DNA from: Monoplex corrugatus
Taxonomy: Eukaryota; Mollusca; Gastropoda; Littorinimorpha; Ranellidae
NCBI GenBank assembly: GCA_030674185.1
Contig: CM060312.1
Span: 103,148-167,147, forward strand
Reading direction: 5' to 3'
Length of the DNA stretch: 64,000 nt
Positions 37,171 through 48,447 of the stretch are shown piece after piece. Position 1 is the first letter of the stretch, and every line of letters starts with the position of its first letter. A program made the translations under genes and the position numbers. The notes under the pieces are model-generated. The model did no database searches. It saw nothing but the letters and a program-made list of their open reading frames with translations, and had not been told where the DNA came from.

Positions 37171-38750
37171 GCATGGTAGAACCAAGCAATGGATACACAC
37201 ACAAAGCATGGTGTAGAAGTGAGTCAATGGATACACACATGAGAACAACACAAACGGTAAGCTCAGATACACAAAAGCATGGGGTAGAACGTGAGTCAAT
37301 GGATAAGCACACAAAGATGGTGTAGAAGGGAGAGTCAATGGATAACCACACAAAGCATGGTGTAGAAGGGAGTAATAGTCCCCATGGATAACCACACAAA
37401 GCATGGTGTAGAAGGGAAGTCAATGGATAACCACACAAAGCATGGTGTAGAAGGAGATAACCACACAAATGGTGATAGCATGGGAGAGTCAATGGATAAC
37501 CACACAAAGCATGGTGTAGAAGGGAGAGTCAATGGATAACCACACAAGCATGGTGTAGAAGGAATAACACACAAAGATGGTGTAGAAGGTAGATAACCAC
37601 ACAAAGCATGGTGTAGAAGGAGAGTCAATGGATAACCACACAAAGCATGGTGTAGAAGGGAGATAACCACACAAAACATGGTGTAGAAGGGAGAGTCATG
37701 ATAACCACACAAAGCATGGTGTAGAAGGGAGATAACCACACAAAGCATGGTGTAGAAGGTAGATAACCACACAAAGCATGGTGTAGAAGGGAGAGTCAAT
37801 GGATAACCACACAAAGCATGTGTAGAAGGGAGATAACCACACAAAGCATGGTGTAGAAGGGAGATAACCACACAAAGCATGGTGTAGAAGGAAGTCAATG
37901 GATAACCACACAAAGCATGGTGTAGAAGGGAGATAACCACACAAAGCATGGTGTAGAAAGGAGAGTCAATAATACCACACAAAGCATGGTGTAGAAGGGA
38001 GAGTCAATGGATAACCACACAAAGCATGGTGTAGAAGGGAGATAACCACACAAAGCATGGTGTAGAAGGGAGATAACCACACAAAGCATGGTGTAGAAGG
38101 GAGAATAACCACACAAAGCATGGTGTAGAAGGGAGATAACCACACAAAGCATGGTGTAGAAGGGAGAGTCAATAGATAACCACACAAAGCATGGTGTAGA
38201 AAGATCAGAGTAGATAACCACACAAAGCATGGTGTAGAAGGAGAGATAAACCACACAAAGCATGGTGTAGAAGGGAGATAACCACACAAAGCATGGTGTA
38301 GAAGGGAGATAACCACACAAAGCATGGTGTAGAAGGGAGATAACCACACAAAGCATGGTGTAGAAGGGAGAGTCAATAGATAACCACACAAAGCATGGTG
38401 TAGAAGGCAGAGTCAATGGATAACCACACAAAGCATGGTGTAGAAGGGAGATAACCACACAAAGCATGGTGTAGAAGGGAGATAACCACACAAAGCATGG
38501 TGTAGAAGGGAGATAACCACACAAAGCATGGTGTAGAAGGGAGATAAAACCACACAAGCATGGTGTAGAAGGGAGATAACCACACAAAGCATGGTGTAGA
38601 AGAGAGATAACCACACAAAGCATGGTGTAGAAGGGAGATAACCACACAAAGCATGGTGTAGAAGGGAGATAACCACACAAAGCATGGTGTAGAAGGGAGA
38701 TAACCACACAAAGCATGGTGTAGAAGGGAGAATCACACAAGCATGGTGAA
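37171..38750. repeat. 31-bp minisatellite array
   Basis: About 45 copies of a unit with ATAACCACACAAAGCATGGT plus GTAGAAGGGAG. A longer form adds AGTCAATGG. It shares its core with the neighbouring 62-bp array and probably derives from it. Confidence 0.96.
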
Positions 38751-38850
38751 AGGGAGATCGCCTGAACATGGCTACTGTCGCTTCCATGGAAACATTCATT
38801 CACTTGTGACAATTATCAACAAGGTTTACATCTTCCAGTACAATGCACAG

Positions 38851-39185
38851 AGAGAAAGAGAGAGACAGAGACAGAGACAGACAGACAGACAAAGGCAGAC
38901 ACAAAGACAGACACAGAGAGACAGACACACACACACACACACACAGACAGACAGACACACAGACAGAAGACGACGGACGGACAGACACAGACAGACAGAC
39001 ACAGAGAACTGACAGAGAGACAGACACTCAGAGAGACAGATATACAGACAGACAGACAGACAGAAGACGGACTGACGGACACAGACAGACAGACAGCGAC
39101 AGACAGACACAGAGAACTGACAGATAGACAGACACTCAGATAGAGAGACAGACACACAGACAGAGAGGCAGACAGACAGAGAGTA
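38851..39185. repeat. ACAG/GACAGA purine-rich microsatellite
   Basis: (GACA)n and (GA)n mix with CACACA near 38930. Unique spacers lie on both sides (38751-38850 and 39186-39283). Confidence 0.95.
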
Positions 39186-39281
39186 AAAAGGATCAGCGTC
39201 CCGTCCTGTGTTTGTATTGCAGAGAAAGGACACAGCACTACAATGACTGGGGAAACAGTTAATTCCACATTTCATTTCGAG

Positions 39282-39283
<2 letters not shown>

Positions 39284-39364
<81 letters not shown>

Positions 39365-39876
39365 GCACGCACGCACGCACGCACGCGCACACATACACAA
39401 ACACACACACAACCACGCACACACACACGCACACCACGACACACAACACACCGCACGCACGCACACACACACAACACACACACACATGCACACATGCACA
39501 CACACACACACCACACACACACTCAACACACACACACACAACACACACACACATGTATACACATACATGCACACACACTCACACACACACACACACTCAC
39601 ACACACACTCATACACACACACACACATGTATACACAACACACACATGTATACACATACATGCACACACACTCACACACACACACACTCACACACACACT
39701 CATACACACACACACACACACACACACCATGTATACACAACACACACATGTATACACATACATGCACACACACTCACACACACATCACACACACACTATA
39801 CACACACACACACACACAACACACACACACAACACACACACATGTATACACAACACACACATGTATACACATACAT

Positions 39877-39934
<58 letters not shown>

Positions 39935-40105
39935 TCATACACACACACACACATACACACACAAGACACTCACAGACACACACAGACACATTGACACAGA
40001 CGTATTATACACACGTATACACCTACATACACACACAGACACACTCACACACATACACATAATACGCACACACAGACATACACACATGCATACACCACAC
40101 ACACA

Positions 40106-40176
<71 letters not shown>

Positions 40177-40199
40177 GCGCAAACACGGACAGATAGACA

Positions 40200-40233
<34 letters not shown>

Positions 40234-40290
40234 GCCTACACACATACACATTACGCATACACATACACACACATATACACATACACACAC
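39284..40290. repeat. 1-kb CA microsatellite complex
   Basis: Long pure (CA)n at 39286-39360, then CA with GC, ATGTATAC and CTCACA variants. A block with ACATGTATACACATACATGC recurs near 39550, 39630, 39740 and 39850, marking internal duplication. It ends at the 5' end of the I/Nimb-like element. Confidence 0.95.
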
Positions 40291-40302
40291 GCGTGGGAAA
40301 AA

Positions 40303-40657
40303 GATTGTTGTACTGTTACAAGCAATCGTTTAGTAGAAAACATAGTTGATAGTGCGCTTTACCTTTGAATGATGGGAGTGTCACCAGAATTCCTGATGTT
40401 TCCAAACACCGGGCAACAGCCATCGATCTGTCACTAATATCACCAGAATTAGTACCATGCTGTACCTGGGACACTCACAGAGATACTTTGGGAAGTGATC
40501 ACTTACCTATCATCATAACAATAACAAATGACAACATCAGGATGAAAGACAGCACTCCTGACATTATACCAAAACATAATTACATGCGTGCTGATTGGAC
40601 CATGTTTCAGACTGCTCTTGCTAAACATGAATATAAGCATTATGAAATGAAAATGTT
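40303..40657 (+). pseudogene. Endonuclease C-terminal fragment of I/Nimb-like element
   Basis: Starts abruptly at the CA tract with a segment reading [14 protein letters not shown], shifts frame near 40355, then continues LNDGSVTRIPDVSKHRATAIDLSL and TLGSDHLPI. The SDH catalytic motif at about 40490-40510 is present, while the N-terminal catalytic Asn and Glu blocks are lost by truncation. The frame shifts again near 40650 into the reverse transcriptase frame. Confidence 0.82.
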
Positions 40658-42454
40658 ATGTTTTCTAAGTTCCAGGAGTCAGTTCTAGCTGCTGCAGACC
40701 TCTCCATTCCGAAACTCAAAACTTTTAAGTCTAATAATCGTTTGGGTAATGTTTGGTGGAATGAGGCATGTGAGAAAGCAGTTCAGTATAAAAAAGATAA
40801 ATTCAAAATCTACATCAAAAGCAGGAAGCCTGAAGATCACATGGAAATGAAAAAAGCTAACACCCAGTGTAATAAAATCATCGCTGAAGCAAAGAAAGAT
40901 TATTGGGCATCATACTGCACCAAAGAAATTTCAGATTTTAAGGATTTTCATAAAGTCTGGACAAAAATGAATCAAATGAAAAATGGAGTCAACATACCTA
41001 GGTGTCCAATAATGATTGATACAAGTCACAAATTTCCTTCCGACATGGACAAAGCTGAAACTTTTGTAGAACTCTTTGCTGAAAATAGTAAAGTAGATGG
41101 GTTGTCTCCTAACTGCAAACACTACAGAGAAACGGCAGCTAACAACCTTATCTTCACTGATCCAATAACTCAGAATGATTGCTGGTTTAATTCTCCGATC
41201 ACCCTAGAAGAGCTAAAAAACACTATCTTGTCTCTACACAACAAAAGGAGTTCGGTAGGTGTCGATGCAGTTTCAAATGAAATGATTAAGCATCTTCCAG
41301 AAAATTATATTATATTCTTACACAAAATTTTTCAGAAATGCTGGGTGAGTGGAACTGTACCACAGGTATGGCAAAAATCTGTTGTTATACCCATATTAAA
41401 AGCAGGAAAGCCTAAAAACAATAAAAACAGTTACAGACCTATTGCGTTGACGCCCCATACGAGCAAACTAATGGAAAGATTGGTCTTGAACAGACTTATA
41501 CATTACTGTGATAAAAATAACGTTATTCCGGTAAACCACGCAGGTTTCAGAAAAGGGAGATCCACAGTTGAGCACCTGGTTAAACTTACAACTCAGATAA
41601 AACAACAATTTGCCCGTAGAAAAAGTCTTTTAGCAACCTTTTTTGATGTGAAAAAAGCTTATGATCAAGTTTGGCATACACGATTATTGTACAAGCTGAA
41701 ATCTATTGGTCTGTCTGGCAATATGTATAATTATATCAAGTCCTATTTAGCCAATAGAACAATTCAGGCAAGAGTGGGAACAAGTTATTCTACTTCACGA
41801 TGTCTTGATATGGGAATTCCTCAAGGTTCAGTGATAGCACCTATATTATTTAATATCCTTATACATGATCTTCCTAATGTACTCTCAAATCGTGTTGTTT
41901 TGGTACAGAACGCTGATGATATATGCATATGGATGAATATTACTTTAAAAAAGACAACTCCCCAGAGAGCACAGAATTACATCAGGAAGGTGTATCAATC
42001 TGATCTTGATAGTCTTGGAAACTACATGTTAGAAAATGGTCTATCGTTATCAACTGAAAAAACTAACATGATGCTATTTAATCCTGGTGGTACTTTAAAT
42101 AACTTGCCTACTTTCAGACTGCATGGTGAAGTGATACATTACAAACAGGTTGTAAAATTTCTGGGAGTTTTTATAACATCGAAATTAAACTGGAATGTCC
42201 ATTTTGATTTTGTTTTAACAAAAGCAAGAAAAGCCTTAAATTTTCTAAAGATAATAAGCAGATTACCCTGGGGAATGGATACAAACATACTACTTCATCT
42301 ATCAACAGCACTTGTAAGATCTAAATTATCCTATGCACAAGAGGTGTTCTTCAGTGCACCAAAATATTTACTAAAGAAGATTCAAAGCTTAGATTGCAAA
42401 AGTCTTAAAATTGCACTAGGTGTACCAGTCCATGCTTCAAATCTGGAAACGTAG
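40658..42454 (+). pseudogene. Reverse transcriptase of I/Nimb-like element, YADD mutated to NADD
   Basis: A 598-codon frame that copies element RNA into DNA at a nicked target. Blocks: NSYRPIAL at 257-264, HAGFRKGRST at 294-303, FDVKKAYD at 329-336 (first catalytic Asp), GIPQGSVIAP at 386-395, and NADD at 418-421 where YADD or a close variant is expected. Both Asp remain but the preceding aromatic is Asn, from one base (TAC or TAT to AAC). The thumb region follows, with FLGVFITSKLNW. TAG at 42452-42454 ends the frame, and the RNase H region continues in exactly the same frame. The Met at 40658 is internal. Confidence 0.9.
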
Positions 42455-43678
42455 AAAGTTGCTGGAATTCTATCTCTAAACAACTATCGTGAGCTAGCGA
42501 CAGCAAAGTTTGCAGTCAGAACTACTTCACAAACGGACAATTTTGTGAGCAAGGAAATTAAACTAAGGTCTGATTTTGACTTTCCAAAACGAGCAAGCAA
42601 TATTTCATCACAAATGACTGTTGCAACTTATGTCTCTGACTTAGTCAAACAGTCTAACATAAATTTGGATGAAATAGCTGAGACACCATCCACAACGCCT
42701 ATCCCTACATGGGAAATGCTTAAAGCCACTTTTGATATTGATTATACAGATGCTAAGAAATATGAAAATATTAACATTTCGATATGCACAGCGAGAGAAC
42801 ACGTCGATGAAAATTACCGTACCCACCTCCATATTTTTACCGATGGGTCAGTATTAGAAAATAAATCTGCTGGAGCAGCGTTTTATGTTCCAAAATTTAG
42901 AATACAAAAGTCATTTTTCATTGGGCCAAATATATCTATACTTACAGCGGAATTAGTCGCTATTATACAAGCGTTGCATTATTTAGTAGACCTTAAACCT
43001 GTATTTGTCAAAGTAGTTCTCTTTGTTGATTCAAAATCTGTATTATATGCCTTACAGTCTTTTGATACAGACACAAGACCTGGCTTAATTACTGAGGCAA
43101 ATCATCTTATACATCGTTTAAGGACAAAAGGTACATATATCAGTTTATGCTGGGTGCCTTCTCACGTTGGTCTTCACGGCAACGAAGTAGTAGACAGAGC
43201 AGCTAAGCAAGGTGCACACAACACTGATAATACTATAGAATTACGTATTAAAACTTCCGTAAAAGAAGCTTGCGGCTTGCTAGAATCAGCCTCATGGATT
43301 CGTTTTCATGAGCAATTCAATGAAAAGTTTGTGACACAACAAATGATAAAACGTTCTTTTCAAAATGTATGTAAAAAATTGCAGTATTCTTCCATATATC
43401 ATTCGAGATCAATTGTTGCTGTTCATTTTCGTATTCAGCTAAACGCGTTGAAAACAAAATATTGTAAAAATATCAAGTGTATTTGCGGAGAACAGTTCAC
43501 ACTGTTTCACTGTTTATTTTACTGCAAAAAGCTACGTTCCTTTTTACCAAAAATGTTTACACAAGATAACCATTCTGAAACTCATTTTAAAGAAGTAACT
43601 TCAGATCAATCTTTGTCAGCTAAAATTTCGGAATCATTGGTTCACAGTCCTGTTAATGTATTGCTTTTAAGTTTATGA
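42455..43678 (+). pseudogene. RNase H and Cys/His C-terminus of I/Nimb-like element
   Basis: Same frame as the reverse transcriptase, past the TAG. Counting from the Met at 42545, the RNase H acidic residues are D100 (FTDGS), E136 (TAELVAI), D162 (FVDSKS) and D217 (VVDRAA), with H207 in WVPSHVGLHGNE, so the catalytic set is complete. This domain removes the RNA strand from the RNA-DNA hybrid. Residues near 315-340 carry CICG, HCLFYC spacing that resembles the C-terminal Cys/His motif of I-type elements. It ends at TGA 43676-43678. The 3' untranslated region is about 210 bp. Confidence 0.9.
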
Positions 43679-43840
43679 AGTTTGTACTTTAGCGTTAAAT
43701 TTTCCCTTAGCATTGTTAATGTTAACTGTTAGTGTTAAAATTTTGTTCCATTTTTATATTTACACGCTTACTCATGTCTCATACTCATTCTCCCCTCTGC
43801 CCCCAATCCAACTCGCCCATCTCCCATCCTCCATTTCCCC

Positions 43841-43890
43841 CGTCTAATATCACTCATAGTGAACAGACGTTAAATCAAAGAACGAACGAA
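43841..43890 (+). other. 3'-terminal hairpin and GAAC tail of retrotransposon
   Basis: CGTCT near 43841 can pair with AGACG near 43865, and CACT with AGTG inside it. TTAAATCAAAG and (GAAC)n follow. In stringent-type non-LTR elements such 3' structures are bound by the element's own reverse transcriptase. The same block recurs alone at 34266-34316. Confidence 0.75.
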
Positions 43891-43959
43891 CACGCGTGTG
43901 TGACGAAATGCCTCAAACGGATTTTGTAGTATTTTGTTTTGCTTTATTTTATAATGTTT

Positions 43960-46245
43960 GTATTGTTTGGTCTTATTGCATTATGTATTGTTTTGTTGTT
44001 GTTGTGTTGTATTGTTTAGTCTTGTTGCATTGTGTATTGTTTTGTTGTTGTTGTGTTGTGTTGTTTGGTCTTGTTGCATTGTCTATCGTTTTGTTGTTGT
44101 TGTGTTGTATTGTTTGTTCTTGTTGCATTGTGTATTGTTTTGTTGTTGTTGTGTTGTATTGTTTGGTCTTGTTGCATTGTGTATTGTTTTGTTGTTGTTG
44201 TATTGTTTGTTTGGTCTTGTTGCATTGTGTATTGTTTTGTTGTTGTTGTGTTGTGTTGTTTGGTCTTGTTGCATTGTGTATTGTTTTGTTGTTGTTGTAT
44301 TGTTTGTTTGGTCTTGTTGCATTGTGTATTGTTTTGTTGTTGTTGTGTTGTGTTGTTTGGTCTTGTTGCATTGTGTATTGTTTTGTTGTTGTTGTATTGT
44401 GTTGTTTGGTCTTGTTGCATTGTGCATTGTTTTGTTGTTGTTGTGTTATATTGTTTGGTCTTGTTCCATTGTGTATTGTTTTGTTGTTGTTGTGTTGTGT
44501 TGTTTGGTCTTGTTGCATTGTGTATTGTTTTGTTGTTGTTGTGTTGTATTGTTTGGTCTTGTTGCATTGTGTATTGTTTTGTTGTTGTTGTGTTGTATTG
44601 TTTGGTCTTGTTGCATTGTGTATTGTTGTTGTTGTTGTTGTGTTGTGTTGTTTGGTCTTGTTGCATTGTGTATTGTTTTGTTGTTGTTGTGTTGTGTTGT
44701 TTGGTCTTGTTGCATTGTGTATTGTTTTGTTGTTGTTGTGTTGTATTGTTTGGTCTTGTTGCATTGTGTATTGTTTTGTTGTTGTTGTGTTGTGTTGTTT
44801 GGTCTTGTTGCATTGTGTATTGTTTTGTTGTTGTTGTGTTGTATTGTTTGGTCTTGTTGCATTGTGTATTGTTTTGTTGTTGTTGTGTTGTATTGTTTGG
44901 TCTTGTTGCATTGTGTATTGTTTTGTTGTGTTGTTTGTTTGGTCTTGTTGCATTGTGTATTGTTTTGTTGTTGTTGTGTTGTATTGTTTGGTCTTGTTGC
45001 ATTGTGTATTGTTTTGTTGTTGTTGTGTTGTGTTGTTTGGTCTTGTTGCATTGTGTATTGTTGTTGTTGTTGTGTTGTATTGTTTGGTCTTGTTGCATTG
45101 TGTATCGTTTTGTTGTTGTTGTGTTGTGTTGTTTGGTCTTGTTGCATTGTGTATCGTTTTGTTGTTGTTGTGTTGTGTTGTTTGGTCTTGTTGCATTGTG
45201 TATTGTTTTGTTGTTGTTGTGTTGTATTGTTTGGTCTTGTTGCATTGTGTATTGTTTTGTTGTTGTTGTGTTGTATTGTTTGGTCTTGTTGCATTGTGTA
45301 TTGTTTTGTTGTTGTTGTGTTGTGTTGTTTGGTCTTGTTGCATTGTGTATTGTTTTGTTGTTGTTGTTGTTGTATTGTTTGGTCTTGTTGCATTGTGTAT
45401 TGTTTTGTTGTTGTTGTTGTTGTATTGTTTGGTCTTGTTGCATTGTGTATTGTTTTGTTGTTGCTGTTGTTGTATTGTTTGGTCTTGTTGCATTGTGTAT
45501 TGTTTTGTTGTTGCTGTTGTTGTATTGTTTGGTCTTGTTGCATTGTGTATTGTTTTGTTGTTGTTGTTGTTGTATTGTTTGGTCTTGTTGCATTGTGTAT
45601 TGTTTTGTTGTTGCTGTTGTTGTATTGTTTGGTCTTGTTGCATTGTGTATTGTTTTGTTGTTGCTGTGTTATATTGTTTGGTCTTGTTGCATTGTGTATT
45701 GTTTTGTTGTTGTTGTGTTGTATTGTTTGGTCTTGTTGCATTGTGTATTGTTTTGTTGTTGTATTGTTTGTTTGGTCTTGTTGCATTGTGTATTGTTTTG
45801 TTGTTGTATTGTTTGGTCTTGTTGCATTGTGTATTGTTTTGTTGTTGTTGTGTTGTATTGTTTGGTCTTGTTGCATTGTGTATTGCTTGTTGTTGTTGTG
45901 TTGTATTGTTTGGTCTTGTTGCATTGTGTATTGTTTTGTTGTTGTTGTGTTATATTGTTTGGTCTTGTTGCATTGTGTATTGTTTGTTGTTGTTGTGTTG
46001 TATTGTTTGGTCTTGTTGCATTGTGTATCGTTTGTTGTTGTTGTGTTGTATTGTTTGTCTTGTTGCATTGTGTATTGTTTTGTTGTTGTTGTATTGTTTG
46101 TTTGGTCTTGTTGCATTGTGTATTGTTTTGTTGTTGTTGTGTTGTATTGTTTGGTCTTGTTGCATTGTGTATTGTTTTGTTGTTGTTGTGTTGTTTGGTC
46201 TTGTTGCATTGTGTATCGTTTTGTTGTTGTTGTGTTGTTTTCTTA
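43960..46245. repeat. 49-bp TTG-rich minisatellite array
   Basis: About 47 copies of a unit with GTTTGGTCTTGTTGCATTGT, GTATTGTTTTG and a variable (TTG)n block. The TTG block ranges from about two to seven repeats and includes a CTG variant clustered at 45460-45670. Sub-families with GTATTG or GTGTTG in one position alternate. Three plus frames stay open for hundreds of codons (Cys, Val, Leu) and the minus strand reads Asn/Gln/Thr; none is a gene. Confidence 0.96.
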
Positions 46246-46305
46246 TTTCTTGTGTGTATAGATTTTTGCTTTAATAGTTTGTTGTGCTTGTTTTGTTTAT
46301 TGTGT

Positions 46306-46366
46306 TGTATTTTGTCTTGTGTGTTGTGTTGTGTTGTATTGTGTTGTGATGTGTTGTGATGTGTTG
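46306..46366. repeat. 10/20-bp TTGTGATGTG array, left end
   Basis: A short block of the same GTTGTGATGTG/TTGTATTGTG repeat that continues at 50376. The CR1/L2 element separates the two parts. Confidence 0.85.
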
Positions 46367-46441
46367 TAATAATAATAATAATAATTACTATATTTATATA
46401 GCGCAAAATCTTGATAAAATCAAATCTAAGCGCTGAAGCAG

Positions 46442-46475
46442 ACACACACGCACGCACGCACGCACGCACGCACAC

Positions 46476-46536
<61 letters not shown>
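46442..46536. repeat. GT/CGTG microsatellite within CR1/L2 3' UTR
   Basis: (CA)n on the plus strand with a CGCA-rich end, located between the stop codon and the terminal GCGCTATATAA. The second copy of the element has the same compound microsatellite at the same place (59881-59980), so it belongs to the element. Confidence 0.92.
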
Positions 46537-46710
46537 TGGCTATAAATGGGGAGAAAGAATAAAAGCAATAAAAGCAATAAAAGCAAGAATAAAAGCAATG
46601 GAAAATTATAGAGAGCATAGCATATACAATTATATATTATAACCATGTGATTCCCCTCCGAGCGGAGACAGGCTGCAGAGGGGGGAGGGGGGTTGAGTGA
46701 GGTTAGGATT

Positions 46711-48447
46711 TTATGCAGAGGAGAAAAGGTGGGTTTTGAGAGCGGACTTGAAGGAGACAAAAGTAGGTTGCTGACGGACTGAGAGAGGAAGTTTGTTCCA
46801 GGAGAGTGGACCAGAAACAGAGAAGACTCGTGGACCATAGGTATTGAGCTTAGTGCATGGAAAGCGAAAAGTCAGAGGATCGGAGGCAGAGCGGAGGATA
46901 CGTGAGGGAAAATAGATCTCAAGTAGGCTTGACAGGTAATTGGGGGCTGCGTTATTGAGGCTTTTGTAGCACATGGTGTCTAGTTTGTATTGTATGCACT
47001 TTGATACAGGGAGCCAGTGAAGTTGTGCCAGGAGAGGAGATATGTGGTCAGCTTTTTTCTTTTTGAGTACAAGGCGTACAGCATTGTTTTGAATGCGCTG
47101 TAGGATGTGAATGGTGGAGGCAGGAAGACCAGACAGGAGTGAATTGCAATAGTCAATGCGAGACATTATGAAGGAGAGAACGAGTTTTGCAGTTGTTTGG
47201 ACAGAGAGATACTTCCTGATCAGCCTTATACGATGGAGATGATAGTAGCAAGATCTGGCAGTTTGAGAAACAAAGTTGTTCATGGAGAGGGTAGAGTCAA
47301 TGCAGACACCAAGGTTTTTAGCTGAATCAGAAATTGGGACTGATGTGTTACATAATGGGAGAGAAAGAGGAGGCAGCTGAGAAAGTTTCTGACGGGTGCC
47401 AATGAGGATAGCTTCTGTCTTGTCGTCATTAAGCTGAAGTTTATTGTGTATCATCCAGTTCTTAATGTCCGAGTAACACTCAGTGGTGCGAGTCAACAGG
47501 CGCTGTATATTATCAGGTGAGTCACTGTCTTGAAGTTGGGTGTCATCAGCATAGAAGTGGTGTTTTATAGAGTGGGAGTTGATGATGGTGGACAGGGGGG
47601 AGGTGTAAAGAGTGAAAAGAACAGGGCCAAGGACAGATCCTTGTGGAACACCACAGGTCAGGTATGCAGGTTGAGAGTAAGTGCCATTGATGAGAACAGT
47701 TTGTTTTCTGTTTGATAGGTATGAAGTGAACCAGGACAGAGCAATGTCAGAGATGCCAAAAGTATGATGAAGTCTAGAAAGGAGAATACCATGATCAATG
47801 GTGTCAAAGGCTGCAGACAGATCAAGGAGTGTGAGGAGAGAGACTATGCCAGTATCAGTTGCAAGGAGGAGATTGTTGAGAATGTGTAGTAGGGCAGTTT
47901 CAGTGCTATGGCACTGGCGGTAGGCTGACTGGAAAGGATTGAGGAGATTGTTGGCAGACAGGTGAGAGTTCAGCTGGTTGAGGACGACTTTTTCAAGGAG
48001 TTTCGACAAGAAAGAGAGATTAGAGATAGGCCGATAATTTTTCAGTTCATTTGGGTCTAAATTGTGTTTCTTGAGGAGAGGGTGAACAATAGCAGACTTG
48101 AAAGAATCTGGGACAGTTCCAGTTTGAAGAGAAGTGTTGATGATGTCAGTGATGAATGGGAGGAGTGTAGGGAGACAGTCGGAGTAGAGAGAACCTGGAA
48201 GAGGATCCAGTTCGCAGGTTTTGAACGACATGGATCTGATTGTGTTGAAAATTTCTTCTTGTGAGACTGGGGTAAAAGTAGTAAGAGGTGTGCCAGAGAA
48301 GGAAGGGTCAGGTGGGCATGGTTGACAGGGTGTCCTGTCAAGCCTGTCACGATGAGTTTGTATTTTGGTGGTGAAATACTTGGAGAATACAGATGGGAGT
48401 TCTTCATTTGTGTTTTGTTGGGAGAGGTAAATCTTTTCGTGTGCCAA
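46711..48447 (-). pseudogene. CR1/L2 reverse transcriptase, all catalytic boxes present
   Basis: A 578-codon frame. Blocks: LKNYRPISNL at 135-144, FQSAYRQCHSTETAL at 172-186, LDLSAAFDTIDH at 208-219 (first catalytic Asp), GVPQGSVLGP at 266-275, and FYADDTQL at 298-305 with the paired Asp intact. The thumb and C-terminal segment contain LGVCIDSTLSM and LHWLPV, and end in KTHLFSSA. The Met at 48447 is chosen only because the frame opens there; the true protein would continue from the endonuclease. Residues about 460-578 are about 92 percent identical, by my count, to the fragment at 59354-59712. Confidence 0.92.

Larger units (their letters stand above)
40296..43890 (+). mobile_element. 5'-truncated I-superfamily (Nimb-like) retrotransposon
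   Basis: A 3.6-kb element: C-terminal half of the endonuclease, reverse transcriptase, RNase H, a cysteine/histidine motif, then a 3' untranslated region ending in a hairpin and (GAAC)n. RNase H in a non-LTR element points to the I superfamily; Nimb is my best guess for the clade. ACACGCGTG occurs at 40287-40295 and 43890-43898, a plausible 9-bp target duplication. The 5' end lies inside the endonuclease. Damage: frameshifts near 40355 and 40650, TAG at 42452-42454, and Tyr to Asn in the YADD box at 41909-41911. Otherwise the frame is open for almost 3 kb, so it is probably not very old. Confidence 0.88.

Noticed and set aside
43896..46274. Several 550-790-codon frames on both strands
   Set aside because: By-products of a 49-bp TTG-rich array; the same peptide appears in all three frames.
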